The notes: a model not told the origin generated them from the letters alone. Shown: positions 34,409 through 43,975, counted from the stretch's first letter. The stretch is DNA of 64,000 bases from Flavobacterium aeripolare (GCF_013294025.1 NZ_JABSNL010000001.1:230095-294094), one strand, 5' to 3'. Numbers and translations: made by a program.

Positions 34409-35398
34409 TTGAAACAAATTGCAGTTGTAATACTAAATTGGAATGGAGTCCAACTATTAGAACAATTTTTACCTTCTATTATAGCCTATTCTCCAGAGGC
34501 AACTATATATGTAGCTGATAACGCTTCAACTGACGCTTCGATAGCTTTTGTCACTGCTAATTATCCTGAAATTAAAATAATTATCAATAAGAATAATTAT
34601 GGTTTTGCCCAAGGATATAATGAGGCTTTACAAAATGTTGAAGAAGAAATTTATGCGCTCGTTAACTCAGATATTGAAGTGACGCAAAACTGGTTGCAAC
34701 CAATTCTTGAAACATTCAATAGCGAATCATCAACTGCTATTATCCAACCTAAGATTTTAGATTATAAAAACAAGGCATTCTTTGAATACGCTGGCGCAGC
34801 AGGTGGTTACATTGACAAGTATGGTTATCCCTATTGTCGCGGACGCTTGTTTGATACCGTAGAAGAAGACTTAGGTCAGTATGATGATCACGCAACAATC
34901 TTTTGGGCTTCTGGTGCTTGCTTTTTTATTCGAAAAAACATTTATAGAGAACTTAAAGGATTTGACAGCAGTTTTTTTGCTCATCAAGAAGAAATTGATC
35001 TTTGCTGGCGAGCCAATAATAAAGGATACATTATAAAATACAACTACCTTTCTAAGGTATATCATGTAGGTGGAGCGACGCTACAACAAGGCAATGCTAA
35101 GAAAACCTACTTGAACTTCAGAAATTCGCTATTAATGTTGACTAAAAACGTACCCAAGGGAAAATTATTTTTTATTCTCTTTTTTCGCATGATTTTAGAC
35201 GGTATAGCTGGCTTACAATTTTTATTTAAAGGAAAAGTAGCACATTTTACAGCCATTTTAAAAGCACACTTTGATTTCTATGCTTTAGTATCAAACGCTT
35301 ATAAAAAAAGAGATAATTTTCAGATGCAAAAATACTATCGCGCTAAAAGTATCGTTTATACTTACTATATAAAGGGTGGCAAGGTATTTGTTAAATAA
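34409..35398 (+). CDS. family-2 glycosyltransferase
   Basis: This 329-aa protein begins with the GT-A fold IAVVILNWNGVQLLEQFLPSI, the nucleotide-binding VADNASTDASI and a DxD-like NSDIE. The acceptor region FFAHQEEIDLCWRA is typical of rhamnosyltransferase-like GT2 enzymes. A hydrophobic C-terminal stretch may hold it at the inner membrane. The only start in register with the conserved N-terminus is TTG at 34409; no in-frame ATG precedes it. It would add a sugar to a surface glycan, acceptor unknown. Confidence 0.88.
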   Translation: MKQIAVVILNWNGVQLLEQFLPSIIAYSPEATIYVADNASTDASIAFVTANYPEIKIIINKNNYGFAQGYNEALQNVEEEIYALVNSDIEVTQNWLQPILETFNSESSTAIIQPKILDYKNKAFFEYAGAAGGYIDKYGYPYCRGRLFDTVEEDLGQYDDHATIFWASGACFFIRKNIYRELKGFDSSFFAHQEEIDLCWRANNKGYIIKYNYLSKVYHVGGATLQQGNAKKTYLNFRNSLLMLTKNVPKGKLFFILFFRMILDGIAGLQFLFKGKVAHFTAILKAHFDFYALVSNAYKKRDNFQMQKYYRAKSIVYTYYIKGGKVFVK

Positions 35399-35439
35399 AT
35401 TTAACAGAACTTTATGTTCGTATTGTAACCTTTAAAACC

Positions 35440-35447
35440 TAAATTTG
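35440..35447 (+). promoter_or_regulatory. TAnnTTTG promoter (-7) for the OmpA-like lipoprotein
   Basis: TAAATTTG lies 23 bases ahead of the ATG at 35471. Confidence 0.55.
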
Positions 35448-35470
35448 TAATTAAACTAAACATTAAATTT

Positions 35471-36304
35471 ATGAAAAAAGTCGTAATGGCCTTATCTGTA
35501 ATGGCACTTTTAACTTCATGTGTTTCTAAAAAGAAATACGCAGACTTGGAGATGAAAAATAAGGAAACTCAAGATTTATTAAACTCTGCTACTGTAAAAC
35601 TGAATTCTTGCCTTGAAGAGAAAGCTGGACTTACTGCTACTGTATCTGGTTTAAGAGAGCACAATCAAACATTAATCTCTACTTCTAAGGACATGACTGT
35701 CTTGACAACTAAAGGTGCAGAGAATATTGAAAAAGCTTTAGAATCGATTAAAGAAAAAGATTTAAAAATTAGCAGAATGCAAGATGCATTAACTAAGAAA
35801 GATAGTGTTACACTTGCTGTAGTTACTAGTTTGAAAAGTGCTGTTGGTATTTCTGATCCAGACATCGAAATCAATGTTGAAAAAGGAGTGGTATTTATCT
35901 CTATTGCAGATAAATTATTATTCAAAACTGGAAGCTACGAAGTTTCTGATAAAGCAAAAGGTGTTTTAGCTAAAGTAGCTAAAGTTGTGAATGACAAACC
36001 AGACTTTGAATGTATGGTAGAAGGTCATACTGATAACGTTCCTTACAATGGAAGCGGAATTTTATTAGACAACTGGGATTTAAGTGTAAAACGTTCTACA
36101 TCTATCATCCGTGTTTTAACAAACCAATTAGGTGTTAAACCAGAGCAATTAATTGCTGCAGGTAGAAGTTCTTACGTTCCTTTAGTTGCAAATGACTCTG
36201 CAGAAAACAGAGCTCGTAACAGAAGAACACGTATTGTTGTATTGCCTAAAATTGATCAATTCTATGAAATGATTGAAAAAGAAATGAAAAAACAAACTAA
36301 ATAA
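35471..36304 (+). CDS. OmpA-family lipoprotein
   Basis: This 277-aa protein has a lipobox LTSC (Cys17). A helical, coiled-coil-like region (about residues 22-125) is followed by a C-terminal OmpA peptidoglycan-binding domain (about 140-265) with VEGHTDNVPY and the ARNRRTRIVV motif. It anchors the outer membrane to the cell wall. It is monocistronic, with a promoter box upstream and a strong terminator downstream. Codon use looks optimised and AT-rich, as for an abundant envelope protein. Confidence 0.92.
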   Translation: MKKVVMALSVMALLTSCVSKKKYADLEMKNKETQDLLNSATVKLNSCLEEKAGLTATVSGLREHNQTLISTSKDMTVLTTKGAENIEKALESIKEKDLKISRMQDALTKKDSVTLAVVTSLKSAVGISDPDIEINVEKGVVFISIADKLLFKTGSYEVSDKAKGVLAKVAKVVNDKPDFECMVEGHTDNVPYNGSGILLDNWDLSVKRSTSIIRVLTNQLGVKPEQLIAAGRSSYVPLVANDSAENRARNRRTRIVVLPKIDQFYEMIEKEMKKQTK

Positions 36305-36326
36305 TTGTAATTCATTTTATAAATTT

Positions 36327-36358
36327 AAAAAGCGTCTCTATCTAGAGACGCTTTTTTT
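36327..36358 (+). terminator. intrinsic terminator after the OmpA lipoprotein
   Basis: The stem AGCGTCTCT/AGAGACGCT with a 4-base loop is followed by seven T residues. Confidence 0.88.
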
Positions 36359-36396
36359 ATGCCTTGATTTTAATATGTATTTTGGAATTGATATAA

Positions 36397-36426
36397 AAAG
36401 AAAAAGCAGGTCTTGCGACCTGCTTT
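36397..36426 (-). terminator. intrinsic terminator after the YrdC-domain gene
   Basis: The stem AAAGCAGGTC/GACCTGCTTT with loop TTGC is followed on the minus strand by a T-rich tail. It ends the leftward transcript of the 36.5-kb gene. Confidence 0.82.
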
Positions 36427-36547
36427 AATGTATCCTTAACCTTTTCTAATAACCAATTAAATATAATTAAGAATAACATGCTTATATTTTACTATCGTTA
36501 ACCGATGCGCTAATATACAGATTAATATGAATAAACCAAATCTACAA

Positions 36548-37168
36548 TTAAAGTATATCGATATCTCCTTTTCCTTCACGCACAATTAGTGGTTCATCTC
36601 CAGATAAATCAATTATAGTAGAACCTACATTGTCACCATAACCACCATCAATAACAAGATCTACTAAATTTTGCCATTTCTCAAAAATAAGCTCTGGATC
36701 TGTAGTGTATTCAATAACATCATCTTCGTCACGTATAGAAGTCGACACAATAGGATTTCCTAACTGACGAACAATTTCTAAAGCGATTGCATTATCTGGA
36801 ACACGAATTCCTACTGTTGTTTTTTTCTTAAACTCCTTTGGTAAATTATTATTTCCTGGTAAAATAAAAGTGTACGGTCCTGGCAATGCTCTTTTTAAAA
36901 TTTTAAATGTAGCCGTATCTATTTGCCTTACATAATCAGAAATATTACTTAGATCATGACAAACAAATGAGAAATTAGCTTTCTCTAATTTAATGCCCTT
37001 AATCTTTGCTATACGCTCTAATGCTTTTGTATTAGTAATATCACAACCCAATCCATAAACAGTATCAGTAGGATAAATTACTAAACCTCCATCTTTTAAA
37101 ACCTTAACGACTTTTGCTATAGCAGCTTCGTTAGGCTTATCTTCATATATTTTAATAAACTGTCCCAT
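36548..37168 (-). CDS. threonylcarbamoyl-AMP synthase (Sua5/YciO/YrdC family)
   Basis: This 206-aa protein has only the YrdC domain: GLVIYPTDTVYGLGCD, KRALPGPYTFILPG, TVGIRVPDN and the late block GSTIIDLS. It makes the threonylcarbamoyl-AMP intermediate of the universal t6A tRNA modification, or belongs to the YciO branch whose role is less sure. The Sua5 C-terminal domain is absent. Another t6A gene, tsaE, is at 48.6 kb. It lies 24 bases downstream of the TfoX-N gene on the same strand. Confidence 0.88.
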   Translation of the reverse strand: MGQFIKIYEDKPNEAAIAKVVKVLKDGGLVIYPTDTVYGLGCDITNTKALERIAKIKGIKLEKANFSFVCHDLSNISDYVRQIDTATFKILKRALPGPYTFILPGNNNLPKEFKKKTTVGIRVPDNAIALEIVRQLGNPIVSTSIRDEDDVIEYTTDPELIFEKWQNLVDLVIDGGYGDNVGSTIIDLSGDEPLIVREGKGDIDIL

Positions 37169-37192
37169 TTTTTTTCTCCTTTAACTACAACG

Positions 37193-37546
37193 TTAATTTT
37201 TTAATCTCTTTTTACTTTTTACAACACCTCTTTCGGCAAAATCTAAACCATAGGCAATCCATCTTTTCAATTGCCGCTCTGTTTTAAAACCTTCTGCATC
37301 AATGTAAATAAAACCAGCTGTTATCCTACCCGTAAAATCCATAGCCCTAACATCGTTTTCTTCGAGTAATGCCTCATAAAATTCTGGTAACACTCTAAGC
37401 ATGATAACGTCTTGCATCACCCCTATACACATTTTATCATTAATCATAAAAGTGATCCCCCCAAACATTTTCTTCTCCTTGAAAGAACAGTTATTTTCTA
37501 GTAATATGGTGGTGATTCGAATAGAAAGTAATTCGTTAAAAGGCAT
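37193..37546 (-). CDS. TfoX N-terminal-domain protein
   Basis: This 117-aa protein matches the TfoX/Sxy N-terminal domain: KKMFGGITFMINDKMCIGV followed by a short RMAF-like MLRVLPEFYEALLEE. It ends with a lysine-rich tail. It lacks the TfoX C-terminal domain that regulates competence in gamma-proteobacteria. Small stand-alone TfoX-N proteins are common in Bacteroidetes and have no assigned function. It probably shares a transcript with the YrdC gene. Confidence 0.82.
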   Translation of the reverse strand: MPFNELLSIRITTILLENNCSFKEKKMFGGITFMINDKMCIGVMQDVIMLRVLPEFYEALLEENDVRAMDFTGRITAGFIYIDAEGFKTERQLKRWIAYGLDFAERGVVKSKKRLKN

Positions 37547-37675
37547 TTGTGTATCTATTATGTATCAAGAATTATTCCAAAAATTAAAATAGCAGTTTCC
37601 TAATCGCTAACGCATACTTGAATTGATTTCTAGCAAATTAAAAATGTATTGCAAAGCAATTTACTTTAAAATCAC

Positions 37676-40006
37676 TTATCCTATAACATCTAACTTAGCA
37701 AAACGCAGCAGTAATTTTTTAAGTCCGCCAACTTCAAATTTGATTTCTGCTTTTTTATCAGCGCCTACTCCTTCGATATTTATAATTTGACCTTTACCAA
37801 AACGCTCGTGCATCACAATATTACCTGCAGATAAATTATTATCAAATAAATTAGGCCCTGCAGCATTAGGGTTTCCACCCAATGGTTTCAACTTTCTTAC
37901 CGTCGCCTCTACCCTTTGACCAGGAACAACTTTTGGTGGTGGTGTTCCATTAGAAGGTTTAGACAATCTCATTTTTGATTTATCTACGTCCCCAAAAACG
38001 TCTTTATCAATAAGCGGCTTAAAACGGTAATTGCTCTCAGCAGGAGTTAGATATTCTAAAAACTGACCATCGATTTCCTCTATAAAACGGGAGGGTTCAC
38101 TATCTGTTAATTTTCCCCAGCGGTATCGCGACTGTGAATACGTTAGGTAAGCTTGGTGCTCGGCACGGGTTAAAGCAACATAAAACAAGCGGCGTTCTTC
38201 TTCTAGTTCGCTTCTTGTGCTCATACTCATAGCACTAGGAAATAAATCTTCCTCCATTCCTACCACAAATACATGCGGGAATTCTAATCCTTTTGCAAGG
38301 TGAATAGTCATCAAGGCTACACGATCTTCATCATTAGTATCCTTGTCAAGATCTGTCGCTAAGGCTACATCTTCCATAAATTCAGCTAAGGCACCTCTAG
38401 CACCATCAACTTCCTTTTGACCTTCGGTAAAGTCTTTTAAACCATTTAATAGCTCTTCTATATTTTGAATTTTTGCCATTCCTTCTGGAGTAGCATCTTT
38501 TTTCAATTCTTGAACCAAACCTGTTTTTTTAGAAACGTGTTCTGTTACATAAAAAGCATCATGATTTTGATCAATTGCTTGAAAACTCAAAATCATCAAC
38601 ACAAAATCTTTTAATTTCTGCTTGGTTCCGTTATTCAACTTTAGATCAATCTTATCAATATTTTGCATTACTTCAAATATCGAACGCTTGTAATGATTTG
38701 CCGCTACAACTAATTTTTCAACAGTTGTATCCCCTATTCCTCTAGCCGGATAATTGATCACACGCATTAAAGCTTCTTCATCTTTAGGATTAATCACCAA
38801 TCTTAAATAGCAAAGCACATCTTTAATCTCTTTTCTTTGATAAAAAGAAAGTCCGCCATAAATACGGTATGGAATATCACGTTTACGTAACGCATCTTCC
38901 ATTGCACGTGACTGTGCATTAGTACGATACAAAATAGCAAATTGACCATTTGTCATCTGGTTTTGCATTTTTTGTTCGAAAATTGTACTAGCTACAAAAC
39001 GTCCTTCTTCAGCATCAGTCATGCTTCGGTGCACTTTTATCTTGGGTCCAAATTCATTTGCTGTCCAAACAATCTTGTCTAGCTTAACCTTATTTTTATC
39101 TATAATTGTGTTGGCCGCTTCAACAATATTTCGCGTAGAGCGGTAGTTCTGTTCTAACTTAAACGTCTTAACCCCTTCATAATCTTTTTGAAAGTTTAAG
39201 ATGTTGTTAATGTTTGCCCCCCTAAAAGCGTAGATACTTTGTGCATCGTCACCTACCACACAAATATTTTGAAATTTGTCTGATAATGCTCTTACGATTA
39301 GATACTGCGAGTGATTTGTATCTTGGTACTCATCAACCATGATGTATCTAAAACGGTTTTGATATTTAGCTAACACCTCAGGAAAACGCGTTAGCAATTC
39401 GTTGGTTTTAAGCAATAAATCATCAAAATCCATTGCGCCAGATTTGAAACATTTCTCTACATATTTCTCGTAGATTTCCCCCATTCTCGGTTTCTTAGAC
39501 ATCGCATCTGCTTCCTGTAATTCTTTATCATTAAAGTATGCTTTTACAGTAATCAAGCTGTTCTTAAAATTAGAAATCCTCCCTAAAACTTGCTTTGGTT
39601 TATAGACATCTCTGTCTAACTGCATCTCTTTAATAATTCCTGATATAGTTCTTAACGAATCTTGAGAATCATAAATAGTAAAGTTAGATGGATATCCTAA
39701 TTTATCAGCCTCAGAACGAAGGATTTTAGCAAATACAGAGTGAAACGTTCCCATCCACAAATTTTTTGCCTCGCCTGACCCAACAATATCCGAGATACGC
39801 TTTTTCATTTCGCGTGCCGCTTTGTTTGTAAATGTTAGCGATAAAATATTGAAAGCATCGATTCCTTGGTGCATTAAATAAGCAATTCTTATTGTCAGTA
39901 CACGTGTTTTACCTGAACCTGCTCCAGCGATAATAATCATCGGACCTTCTTTTTGCAATACAGGTTCGCGCTGTGCTTCGTTAAGTTGGGAAATATATTG
40001 TTGCAT
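37676..40006 (-). CDS. UvrD/PcrA-type DNA helicase
   Basis: This 776-aa SF1A helicase has Walker A GAGSGKT at residues 28-34, motif II VDEYQDTNHSQY, motif III VVGDDAQSIYAFRGA, motif IV FKLEQNYRSTRNI, and VALMTIHLAKGLEFPHVFVVG and YVALTRAEHQ towards the end. The C-terminus has a Tudor-like beta segment (GNIVMHERFGKGQIINIEGVG), as in PcrA. It acts in nucleotide-excision repair, replication restart or removal of transcription blocks. It stands alone with its own -7 box. Confidence 0.94.
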   Translation of the reverse strand: MQQYISQLNEAQREPVLQKEGPMIIIAGAGSGKTRVLTIRIAYLMHQGIDAFNILSLTFTNKAAREMKKRISDIVGSGEAKNLWMGTFHSVFAKILRSEADKLGYPSNFTIYDSQDSLRTISGIIKEMQLDRDVYKPKQVLGRISNFKNSLITVKAYFNDKELQEADAMSKKPRMGEIYEKYVEKCFKSGAMDFDDLLLKTNELLTRFPEVLAKYQNRFRYIMVDEYQDTNHSQYLIVRALSDKFQNICVVGDDAQSIYAFRGANINNILNFQKDYEGVKTFKLEQNYRSTRNIVEAANTIIDKNKVKLDKIVWTANEFGPKIKVHRSMTDAEEGRFVASTIFEQKMQNQMTNGQFAILYRTNAQSRAMEDALRKRDIPYRIYGGLSFYQRKEIKDVLCYLRLVINPKDEEALMRVINYPARGIGDTTVEKLVVAANHYKRSIFEVMQNIDKIDLKLNNGTKQKLKDFVLMILSFQAIDQNHDAFYVTEHVSKKTGLVQELKKDATPEGMAKIQNIEELLNGLKDFTEGQKEVDGARGALAEFMEDVALATDLDKDTNDEDRVALMTIHLAKGLEFPHVFVVGMEEDLFPSAMSMSTRSELEEERRLFYVALTRAEHQAYLTYSQSRYRWGKLTDSEPSRFIEEIDGQFLEYLTPAESNYRFKPLIDKDVFGDVDKSKMRLSKPSNGTPPPKVVPGQRVEATVRKLKPLGGNPNAAGPNLFDNNLSAGNIVMHERFGKGQIINIEGVGADKKAEIKFEVGGLKKLLLRFAKLDVIG

Positions 40007-40024
40007 GAAAATTTTCTATTTGTG

Positions 40025-40032
40025 CAAAAATA
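40025..40032 (-). promoter_or_regulatory. TAnnTTTG promoter (-7) for the UvrD-type gene
   Basis: The minus-strand sequence TATTTTTG lies 18 bases ahead of the helicase start. Confidence 0.55.
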
Positions 40033-40167
40033 AGAATTTCAGAGTTAATATGGTTGGAACTCATGCATTTTTACCACGAAACATATCAGGCTTTCTCATT
40101 TTTTTTATTCGAAAGAAAATCAGACTTGATAAGAGCATTTTGTGGACTACATAGAGAGTTAATAGTT

Positions 40168-40218
40168 TGTTTTCGAAAATAATAAAAAGAGTCGTATTAC
40201 AATTTATTTTCGAAAATG
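40168..40218. repeat. two TTTTCGAAAA palindromes
   Basis: TTTTCGAAAA occurs at 40170-40179 and 40207-40216, 37 bases apart. Both have AT-rich symmetric flanks (TGTTTTCGAAAATA and TATTTTCGAAAATG). A longer copy of the same palindrome stands at 43836-43853. They lie between the broken TauE gene and the UvrD-type gene. Confidence 0.4.
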
Positions 40219-40248
40219 AATAGGCTGTAAAAGTAGCTTAAAACAATA

Positions 40249-41019
40249 TTAATCGTTCCAAAAAACATCATAAGCAAATCGGATCAATGTTCCTACAACC
40301 ACCACCAAGAAGAAGATTCGAATAAATCCATTCCCTTTACTGATGGCTAACTTTGCTCCTAACCAACCCCCAAAAGCGTTGCAAGCAGCCATAGGTAAAG
40401 CAATTGCCCAGATAATCTTTCCTTTTAACGCAAAGAGACATATCGAACCAAAATTTGTTGCCAAGTTGACCATTTTAGCATTCGCAGAAGCGTGAAGAAA
40501 ATCAAATCCCATCAAAGCAATGAAAGCTACAACAAAAAAACTTCCTGTTCCAGGACCAATAAAACCATCATAGAAACCAACAATAAAGCTAATCATTACT
40601 GCGTTCAAAATTAATTACCTCTCTGATAAATCTTTAGCAACATGCTGTCCAAAATTCTTTTTAGCATAGGTATAAACTGCTAATAAAGATAAAATAAAGA
40701 GTAGCAACGGCTTCATGAAATCGTTACTCATATAGGTGAGTAATGTCGAACCTAAAAACGCAGATGGCAACGCTAATGCCATCATAATAATTAGCAAGCG
40801 CCAGTTCATCGTAACCTTTTTTAAATACTGCGCTGCCGCAAAAGAGGTACCACTAAAAGCTGGAATTTTCAACGTTCCAATTACAGTTGAAACTGGTAAA
40901 TTAGGTAGTAAAATAAGGGCTGCTGGGGTTTGGATTAATCCGCCACCACCTACGATGGCATCAATAAAACCAGCAATAAAGGCAGCAATGCAAAGAAAGA
41001 CAATAATGTAGGTTTCCAT
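40249..41019 (-). pseudogene. TauE/SafE-family exporter split by an in-frame stop
   Basis: Two consecutive frames, 40615-41019 (134 aa) and 40249-40608 (119 aa), are in the same reading register. Each is half of a TauE/SafE (TSUP) membrane exporter. The first has IAGFIDAIVGGGGLIQTPAAL and the second IVGFYDGFIGPGTGSFFVVAF, the two repeats expected of the family. The only interruption is a TAA at 40615-40617. Without it the protein would be about 256 aa, the usual length. TAA could come from a CAA or GAA codon by one change. A -7 box at 41065-41072 remains ahead of it. A sequencing error or readthrough cannot be excluded. Confidence 0.85.
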
Positions 41020-41064
41020 AAAATTAAGGCAAAGATTGAAAAGTAGTGTAACTAACTTTTAATG

Positions 41065-41072
41065 CAAAAATA
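41065..41072 (-). promoter_or_regulatory. TAnnTTTG promoter (-7) for the split TauE gene
   Basis: The minus-strand sequence TATTTTTG lies 45 bases ahead of the TauE start. Confidence 0.45.
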
Positions 41073-41126
41073 CTCTTGACAATACTAAATAGCACCATAT
41101 TATTCCATTAATTTAAAGTAAAAGTA

Positions 41127-41134
41127 TATTTTTG
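41127..41134 (+). promoter_or_regulatory. TAnnTTTG promoter (-7) for the 41.2-kb gene
   Basis: TATTTTTG lies 19 bases ahead of the ATG at 41154. Confidence 0.5.
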
Positions 41135-41153
41135 CTTTTTAAATAAAAATATC

Positions 41154-41672
41154 ATGAATTCTGTATTAATTGCGCAAATATTAGGGTACACCATTCCGTC
41201 CATAGCCACTGCTGCCATAGCATATTACTTTTTTAACACTCAATTAAATGAGCATTTAGAATTAAAAAAAGAACGGACAAATCACGATGATCGCTCAATT
41301 ACCACAAATCGTTTGCAAGCGTATGAACGACTAACCTTGTTTCTAGAGAGGATACGCCCTTCACAACTTATGGTACGCATCACGCCTATCTCTACCCTTA
41401 AATTTGATTATCAAAATTATGTAATTGCGCAAATCGAGCAAGAATACGAACACAATATATCGCAACAGATATACCTAAGTGAAGAAAGCTGGTCAATTAT
41501 CACAGCCGCAAAGAACGAAACAATACAACTAGTGAGAGTCGCTGCCAACATTGAGACAGTAACAAATGCAGATAGTTTAAGGGAATATGTATTAACAAAT
41601 AATATGGATAGCACTGCGCCAAGCAAAGCGGCCTTGTTGTTTATGAAGCAAGAAGTTACACAGTTGTGGTAA
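41154..41672 (+). CDS. conserved-looking membrane-anchored protein, unknown
   Basis: This 172-aa protein has one N-terminal hydrophobic segment (about residues 5-27). The rest is a charged helical body with the stretch NRLQAYERLTLFLERIRPSQLMVRI and a C-terminal helix ending MKQEVTQLW. It looks like a cytoplasmic protein tethered to the inner membrane. It resembles an uncharacterised Bacteroidetes protein family but I cannot name a function. It is monocistronic between a promoter box and the convergent M1 peptidase gene. Confidence 0.75.
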   Translation: MNSVLIAQILGYTIPSIATAAIAYYFFNTQLNEHLELKKERTNHDDRSITTNRLQAYERLTLFLERIRPSQLMVRITPISTLKFDYQNYVIAQIEQEYEHNISQQIYLSEESWSIITAAKNETIQLVRVAANIETVTNADSLREYVLTNNMDSTAPSKAALLFMKQEVTQLW

Positions 41673-41695
41673 TTATTTTGTTTTTTAAAAAGTAG

Positions 41696-43774
41696 TTATT
41701 TAGGCTGAAGTTCAAGTAGCAACCTGTTCAATTGAAATTGTTCGCCTTCATTTAATGATGGTAAAACACGTTCAAAATCTAGGACCATTTGAGAGTCTTT
41801 AAGCATTAAACGGATGTTGTCACGACCAAATTTAGAAAATTGCCACATATGGTGCGTTGTAGCATTGACAAGATTAGCTAGTACAGTATCATTAATTAGT
41901 TTAAAGGTTAACAGTTTTTCTAAAGCATTTTGTCTTGTTGTCGCTTCATAATTTAAAGATGAATAGTTGATTAGCTCCTCAATTAAAGGTTCTTTATCAA
42001 CGTTGTAATCTGCAGTCGATAGCGCTAACGATAACCACAAAGTGCGTAAATTGTAGTCATTAAAACCAATCCAATTTTTAGTTTCATTTAAGTAAGTAAC
42101 GCGATTGCTAGGGAAATTATTCCATAAGTAGAACAACGCTATTTCCTGTGTTTGATACGACTTATCCTTTAATAAGGTTTCATATTCACTTTTAAAATCT
42201 ACTGGAATTTTTGATAAACTAGCAGCTACCGCTTGACGAATTTGAATATTATTTGTCCCCATAGCAACCGATAACAAAGCCTTTTTTTCTTCAAAAACCT
42301 CAGATTTGAGTTGGTTAACAATCGCAATTTTTACTTGAAAGTAAGCATTCGATTTTAAGGTTTTAGTAAAGAACTCCTCTTTTTCATTAAGCGGTACTTT
42401 CTTTAACTTATCAATTTCAAAAAGCAATTGCATTGTTCTATTTTTCAATAGTAACTCATTAGATTGCTGTGTATTAAACGGTATTGATTCAAGCCAAACT
42501 TTGCTAAATTCATCACTATCAAAATGAGCTACTTTCTTAATTTCGTTAAACAAATCATCGGTAGTAACAGTCTGGTAAGCATACTTTTTTAAATAATTTT
42601 TAATTGCTTTTTTAAACGCTCTTTCTCCTACTGTCTCCCTAATTACAAACAGTGCCCAAGCTCCTTTTTGATAAAAACTCAACGAACTCGCTTTAGCATC
42701 TAGGACCGGAGCAGTGTCGGTGCGTGAGGCATATTTTATTTGCTGTGCTGACTCATACATTTTATAATAAAAATAGTCGTCTCCATAAATAGAAGACTCT
42801 GCCATTAAAGCGTAATAAGTAGCAAATCCTTCCTGTAACCAATGGTGTTTTCCACTTTGAGCTGTAACCAAATCTCCAAACCATTGGTGTGCTAATTCGT
42901 GCGCATTGACATAGCTGTAATTTCGATCCTCATAGCCCACACTATCCACAACATATCTGCTAGATAAAATGGTAGCCGAAGTATTCTCCATTCCTGCATA
43001 TAAAAAATCTCTTGCTGGAATTTGGCTATAGCTTCCCCATGAGTATTTCACACCAATTTTCTTCTCTAAATAATCAAAAAGCTCTTTAGAATAACGATAA
43101 GTGGGTTCAAAACGAACACTGTCTTGCGGTTCAAAATAATTCACTAAAGCCACACCAGACTTGGATTGAATCACTTTTTTACTGTATTTACCTATAGCTA
43201 GCATCACTAAATACGAACTCATAGGTTCTTGCATTTTATATTCCCAATTAGTAGTATTATTAACCGTTTCCTTATTAGCTAATGATCCATTTGAAACAAC
43301 CTCATACTGAGCATCAAATCCTATACTCAAATTAAAAATAACCTTCTCATTGACATCATCAAAACTAGGCAGCCAGTTGCTCGTATACCTGCCTTGACCC
43401 TGTGTCCAAATTTGTAAATTGTCCTTTGCCTCTGATCCTATAAAATACAAGGCTTGCTTAGGTTTTACACTGTATTTAAAGCTTAAAACTTGACTTCCTT
43501 CCTTAAAAGGATGCACAATTAAGAGTTCTTTTTTATTGTTTAAAAATTCTACAGAAATCCCGTCTAGTAATAAATCACTAAAGTTCATATTTTGCGCATC
43601 TATTTTGATGGTATCACTAGCTGATAACACGTCAAATTGATAGATTATATCACCTGAAACCACTTTACTAGCAACATCAATTGCGATCTTACCATTCATG
43701 GATTTAAAATCTACTTTTGCCGTTTGTTGAGCAAAGGCAGCTGTTGTAAGTAATAAGAAAAAGTATTTTATCAT
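41696..43774 (-). CDS. M1-family zinc aminopeptidase, exported
   Basis: The protein (692 aa from 43774) starts with a signal peptide MIKYFFLLLTTAAFAQQ. The aminopeptidase exopeptidase motif is YAGMENTSATI, the zinc site HELAHQWFGD with a downstream glutamate in WLQEGFATYYA, and a helical HEAT-like C-terminal region. It removes N-terminal residues from peptides in the periplasm or outside the cell. A longer frame from 43861 exists, but only the ATG at 43774 gives a signal peptide. No type IX sorting domain is seen at the C-terminus. An 18-bp palindrome lies 62 bases upstream. Confidence 0.92.
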   Translation of the reverse strand: MIKYFFLLLTTAAFAQQTAKVDFKSMNGKIAIDVASKVVSGDIIYQFDVLSASDTIKIDAQNMNFSDLLLDGISVEFLNNKKELLIVHPFKEGSQVLSFKYSVKPKQALYFIGSEAKDNLQIWTQGQGRYTSNWLPSFDDVNEKVIFNLSIGFDAQYEVVSNGSLANKETVNNTTNWEYKMQEPMSSYLVMLAIGKYSKKVIQSKSGVALVNYFEPQDSVRFEPTYRYSKELFDYLEKKIGVKYSWGSYSQIPARDFLYAGMENTSATILSSRYVVDSVGYEDRNYSYVNAHELAHQWFGDLVTAQSGKHHWLQEGFATYYALMAESSIYGDDYFYYKMYESAQQIKYASRTDTAPVLDAKASSLSFYQKGAWALFVIRETVGERAFKKAIKNYLKKYAYQTVTTDDLFNEIKKVAHFDSDEFSKVWLESIPFNTQQSNELLLKNRTMQLLFEIDKLKKVPLNEKEEFFTKTLKSNAYFQVKIAIVNQLKSEVFEEKKALLSVAMGTNNIQIRQAVAASLSKIPVDFKSEYETLLKDKSYQTQEIALFYLWNNFPSNRVTYLNETKNWIGFNDYNLRTLWLSLALSTADYNVDKEPLIEELINYSSLNYEATTRQNALEKLLTFKLINDTVLANLVNATTHHMWQFSKFGRDNIRLMLKDSQMVLDFERVLPSLNEGEQFQLNRLLLELQPK

Positions 43775-43835
43775 TGTATTTATTTGCAAGAAAGTCTCGG
43801 TCGTTATTATAAATATACTCCACAAACTAGGCTTT

Positions 43836-43853
43836 TTTATTTTCGAAAATAAA
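43836..43853. repeat. 18-bp perfect palindrome upstream of the M1 peptidase
   Basis: TTTATTTTCGAAAATAAA is perfectly symmetric. It shares the TTTTCGAAAA core with the pair at 40168-40218. The position, about 60 bases ahead of the chosen start, suits an operator. Confidence 0.45.
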
Positions 43854-43937
43854 TCAAACAATAGCGATCGTTTCTGGTCAAGCCAAAGTTACAAAGTTTT
43901 ACACGTTTGTCATCATGACAAGAGTATAATCAGAAGC

Positions 43938-43953
43938 TAATTTTGTACGTTTG
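43938..43953 (+). promoter_or_regulatory. tandem -7 boxes for the Dph6-like gene
   Basis: Two adjoining matches, TAATTTTG at 43938-43945 and TACGTTTG at 43946-43953, lie 22-30 bases ahead of the TTG start at 43976. Confidence 0.5.
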
Positions 43954-43975
43954 TAATCCCTAAAAAGATACTATT

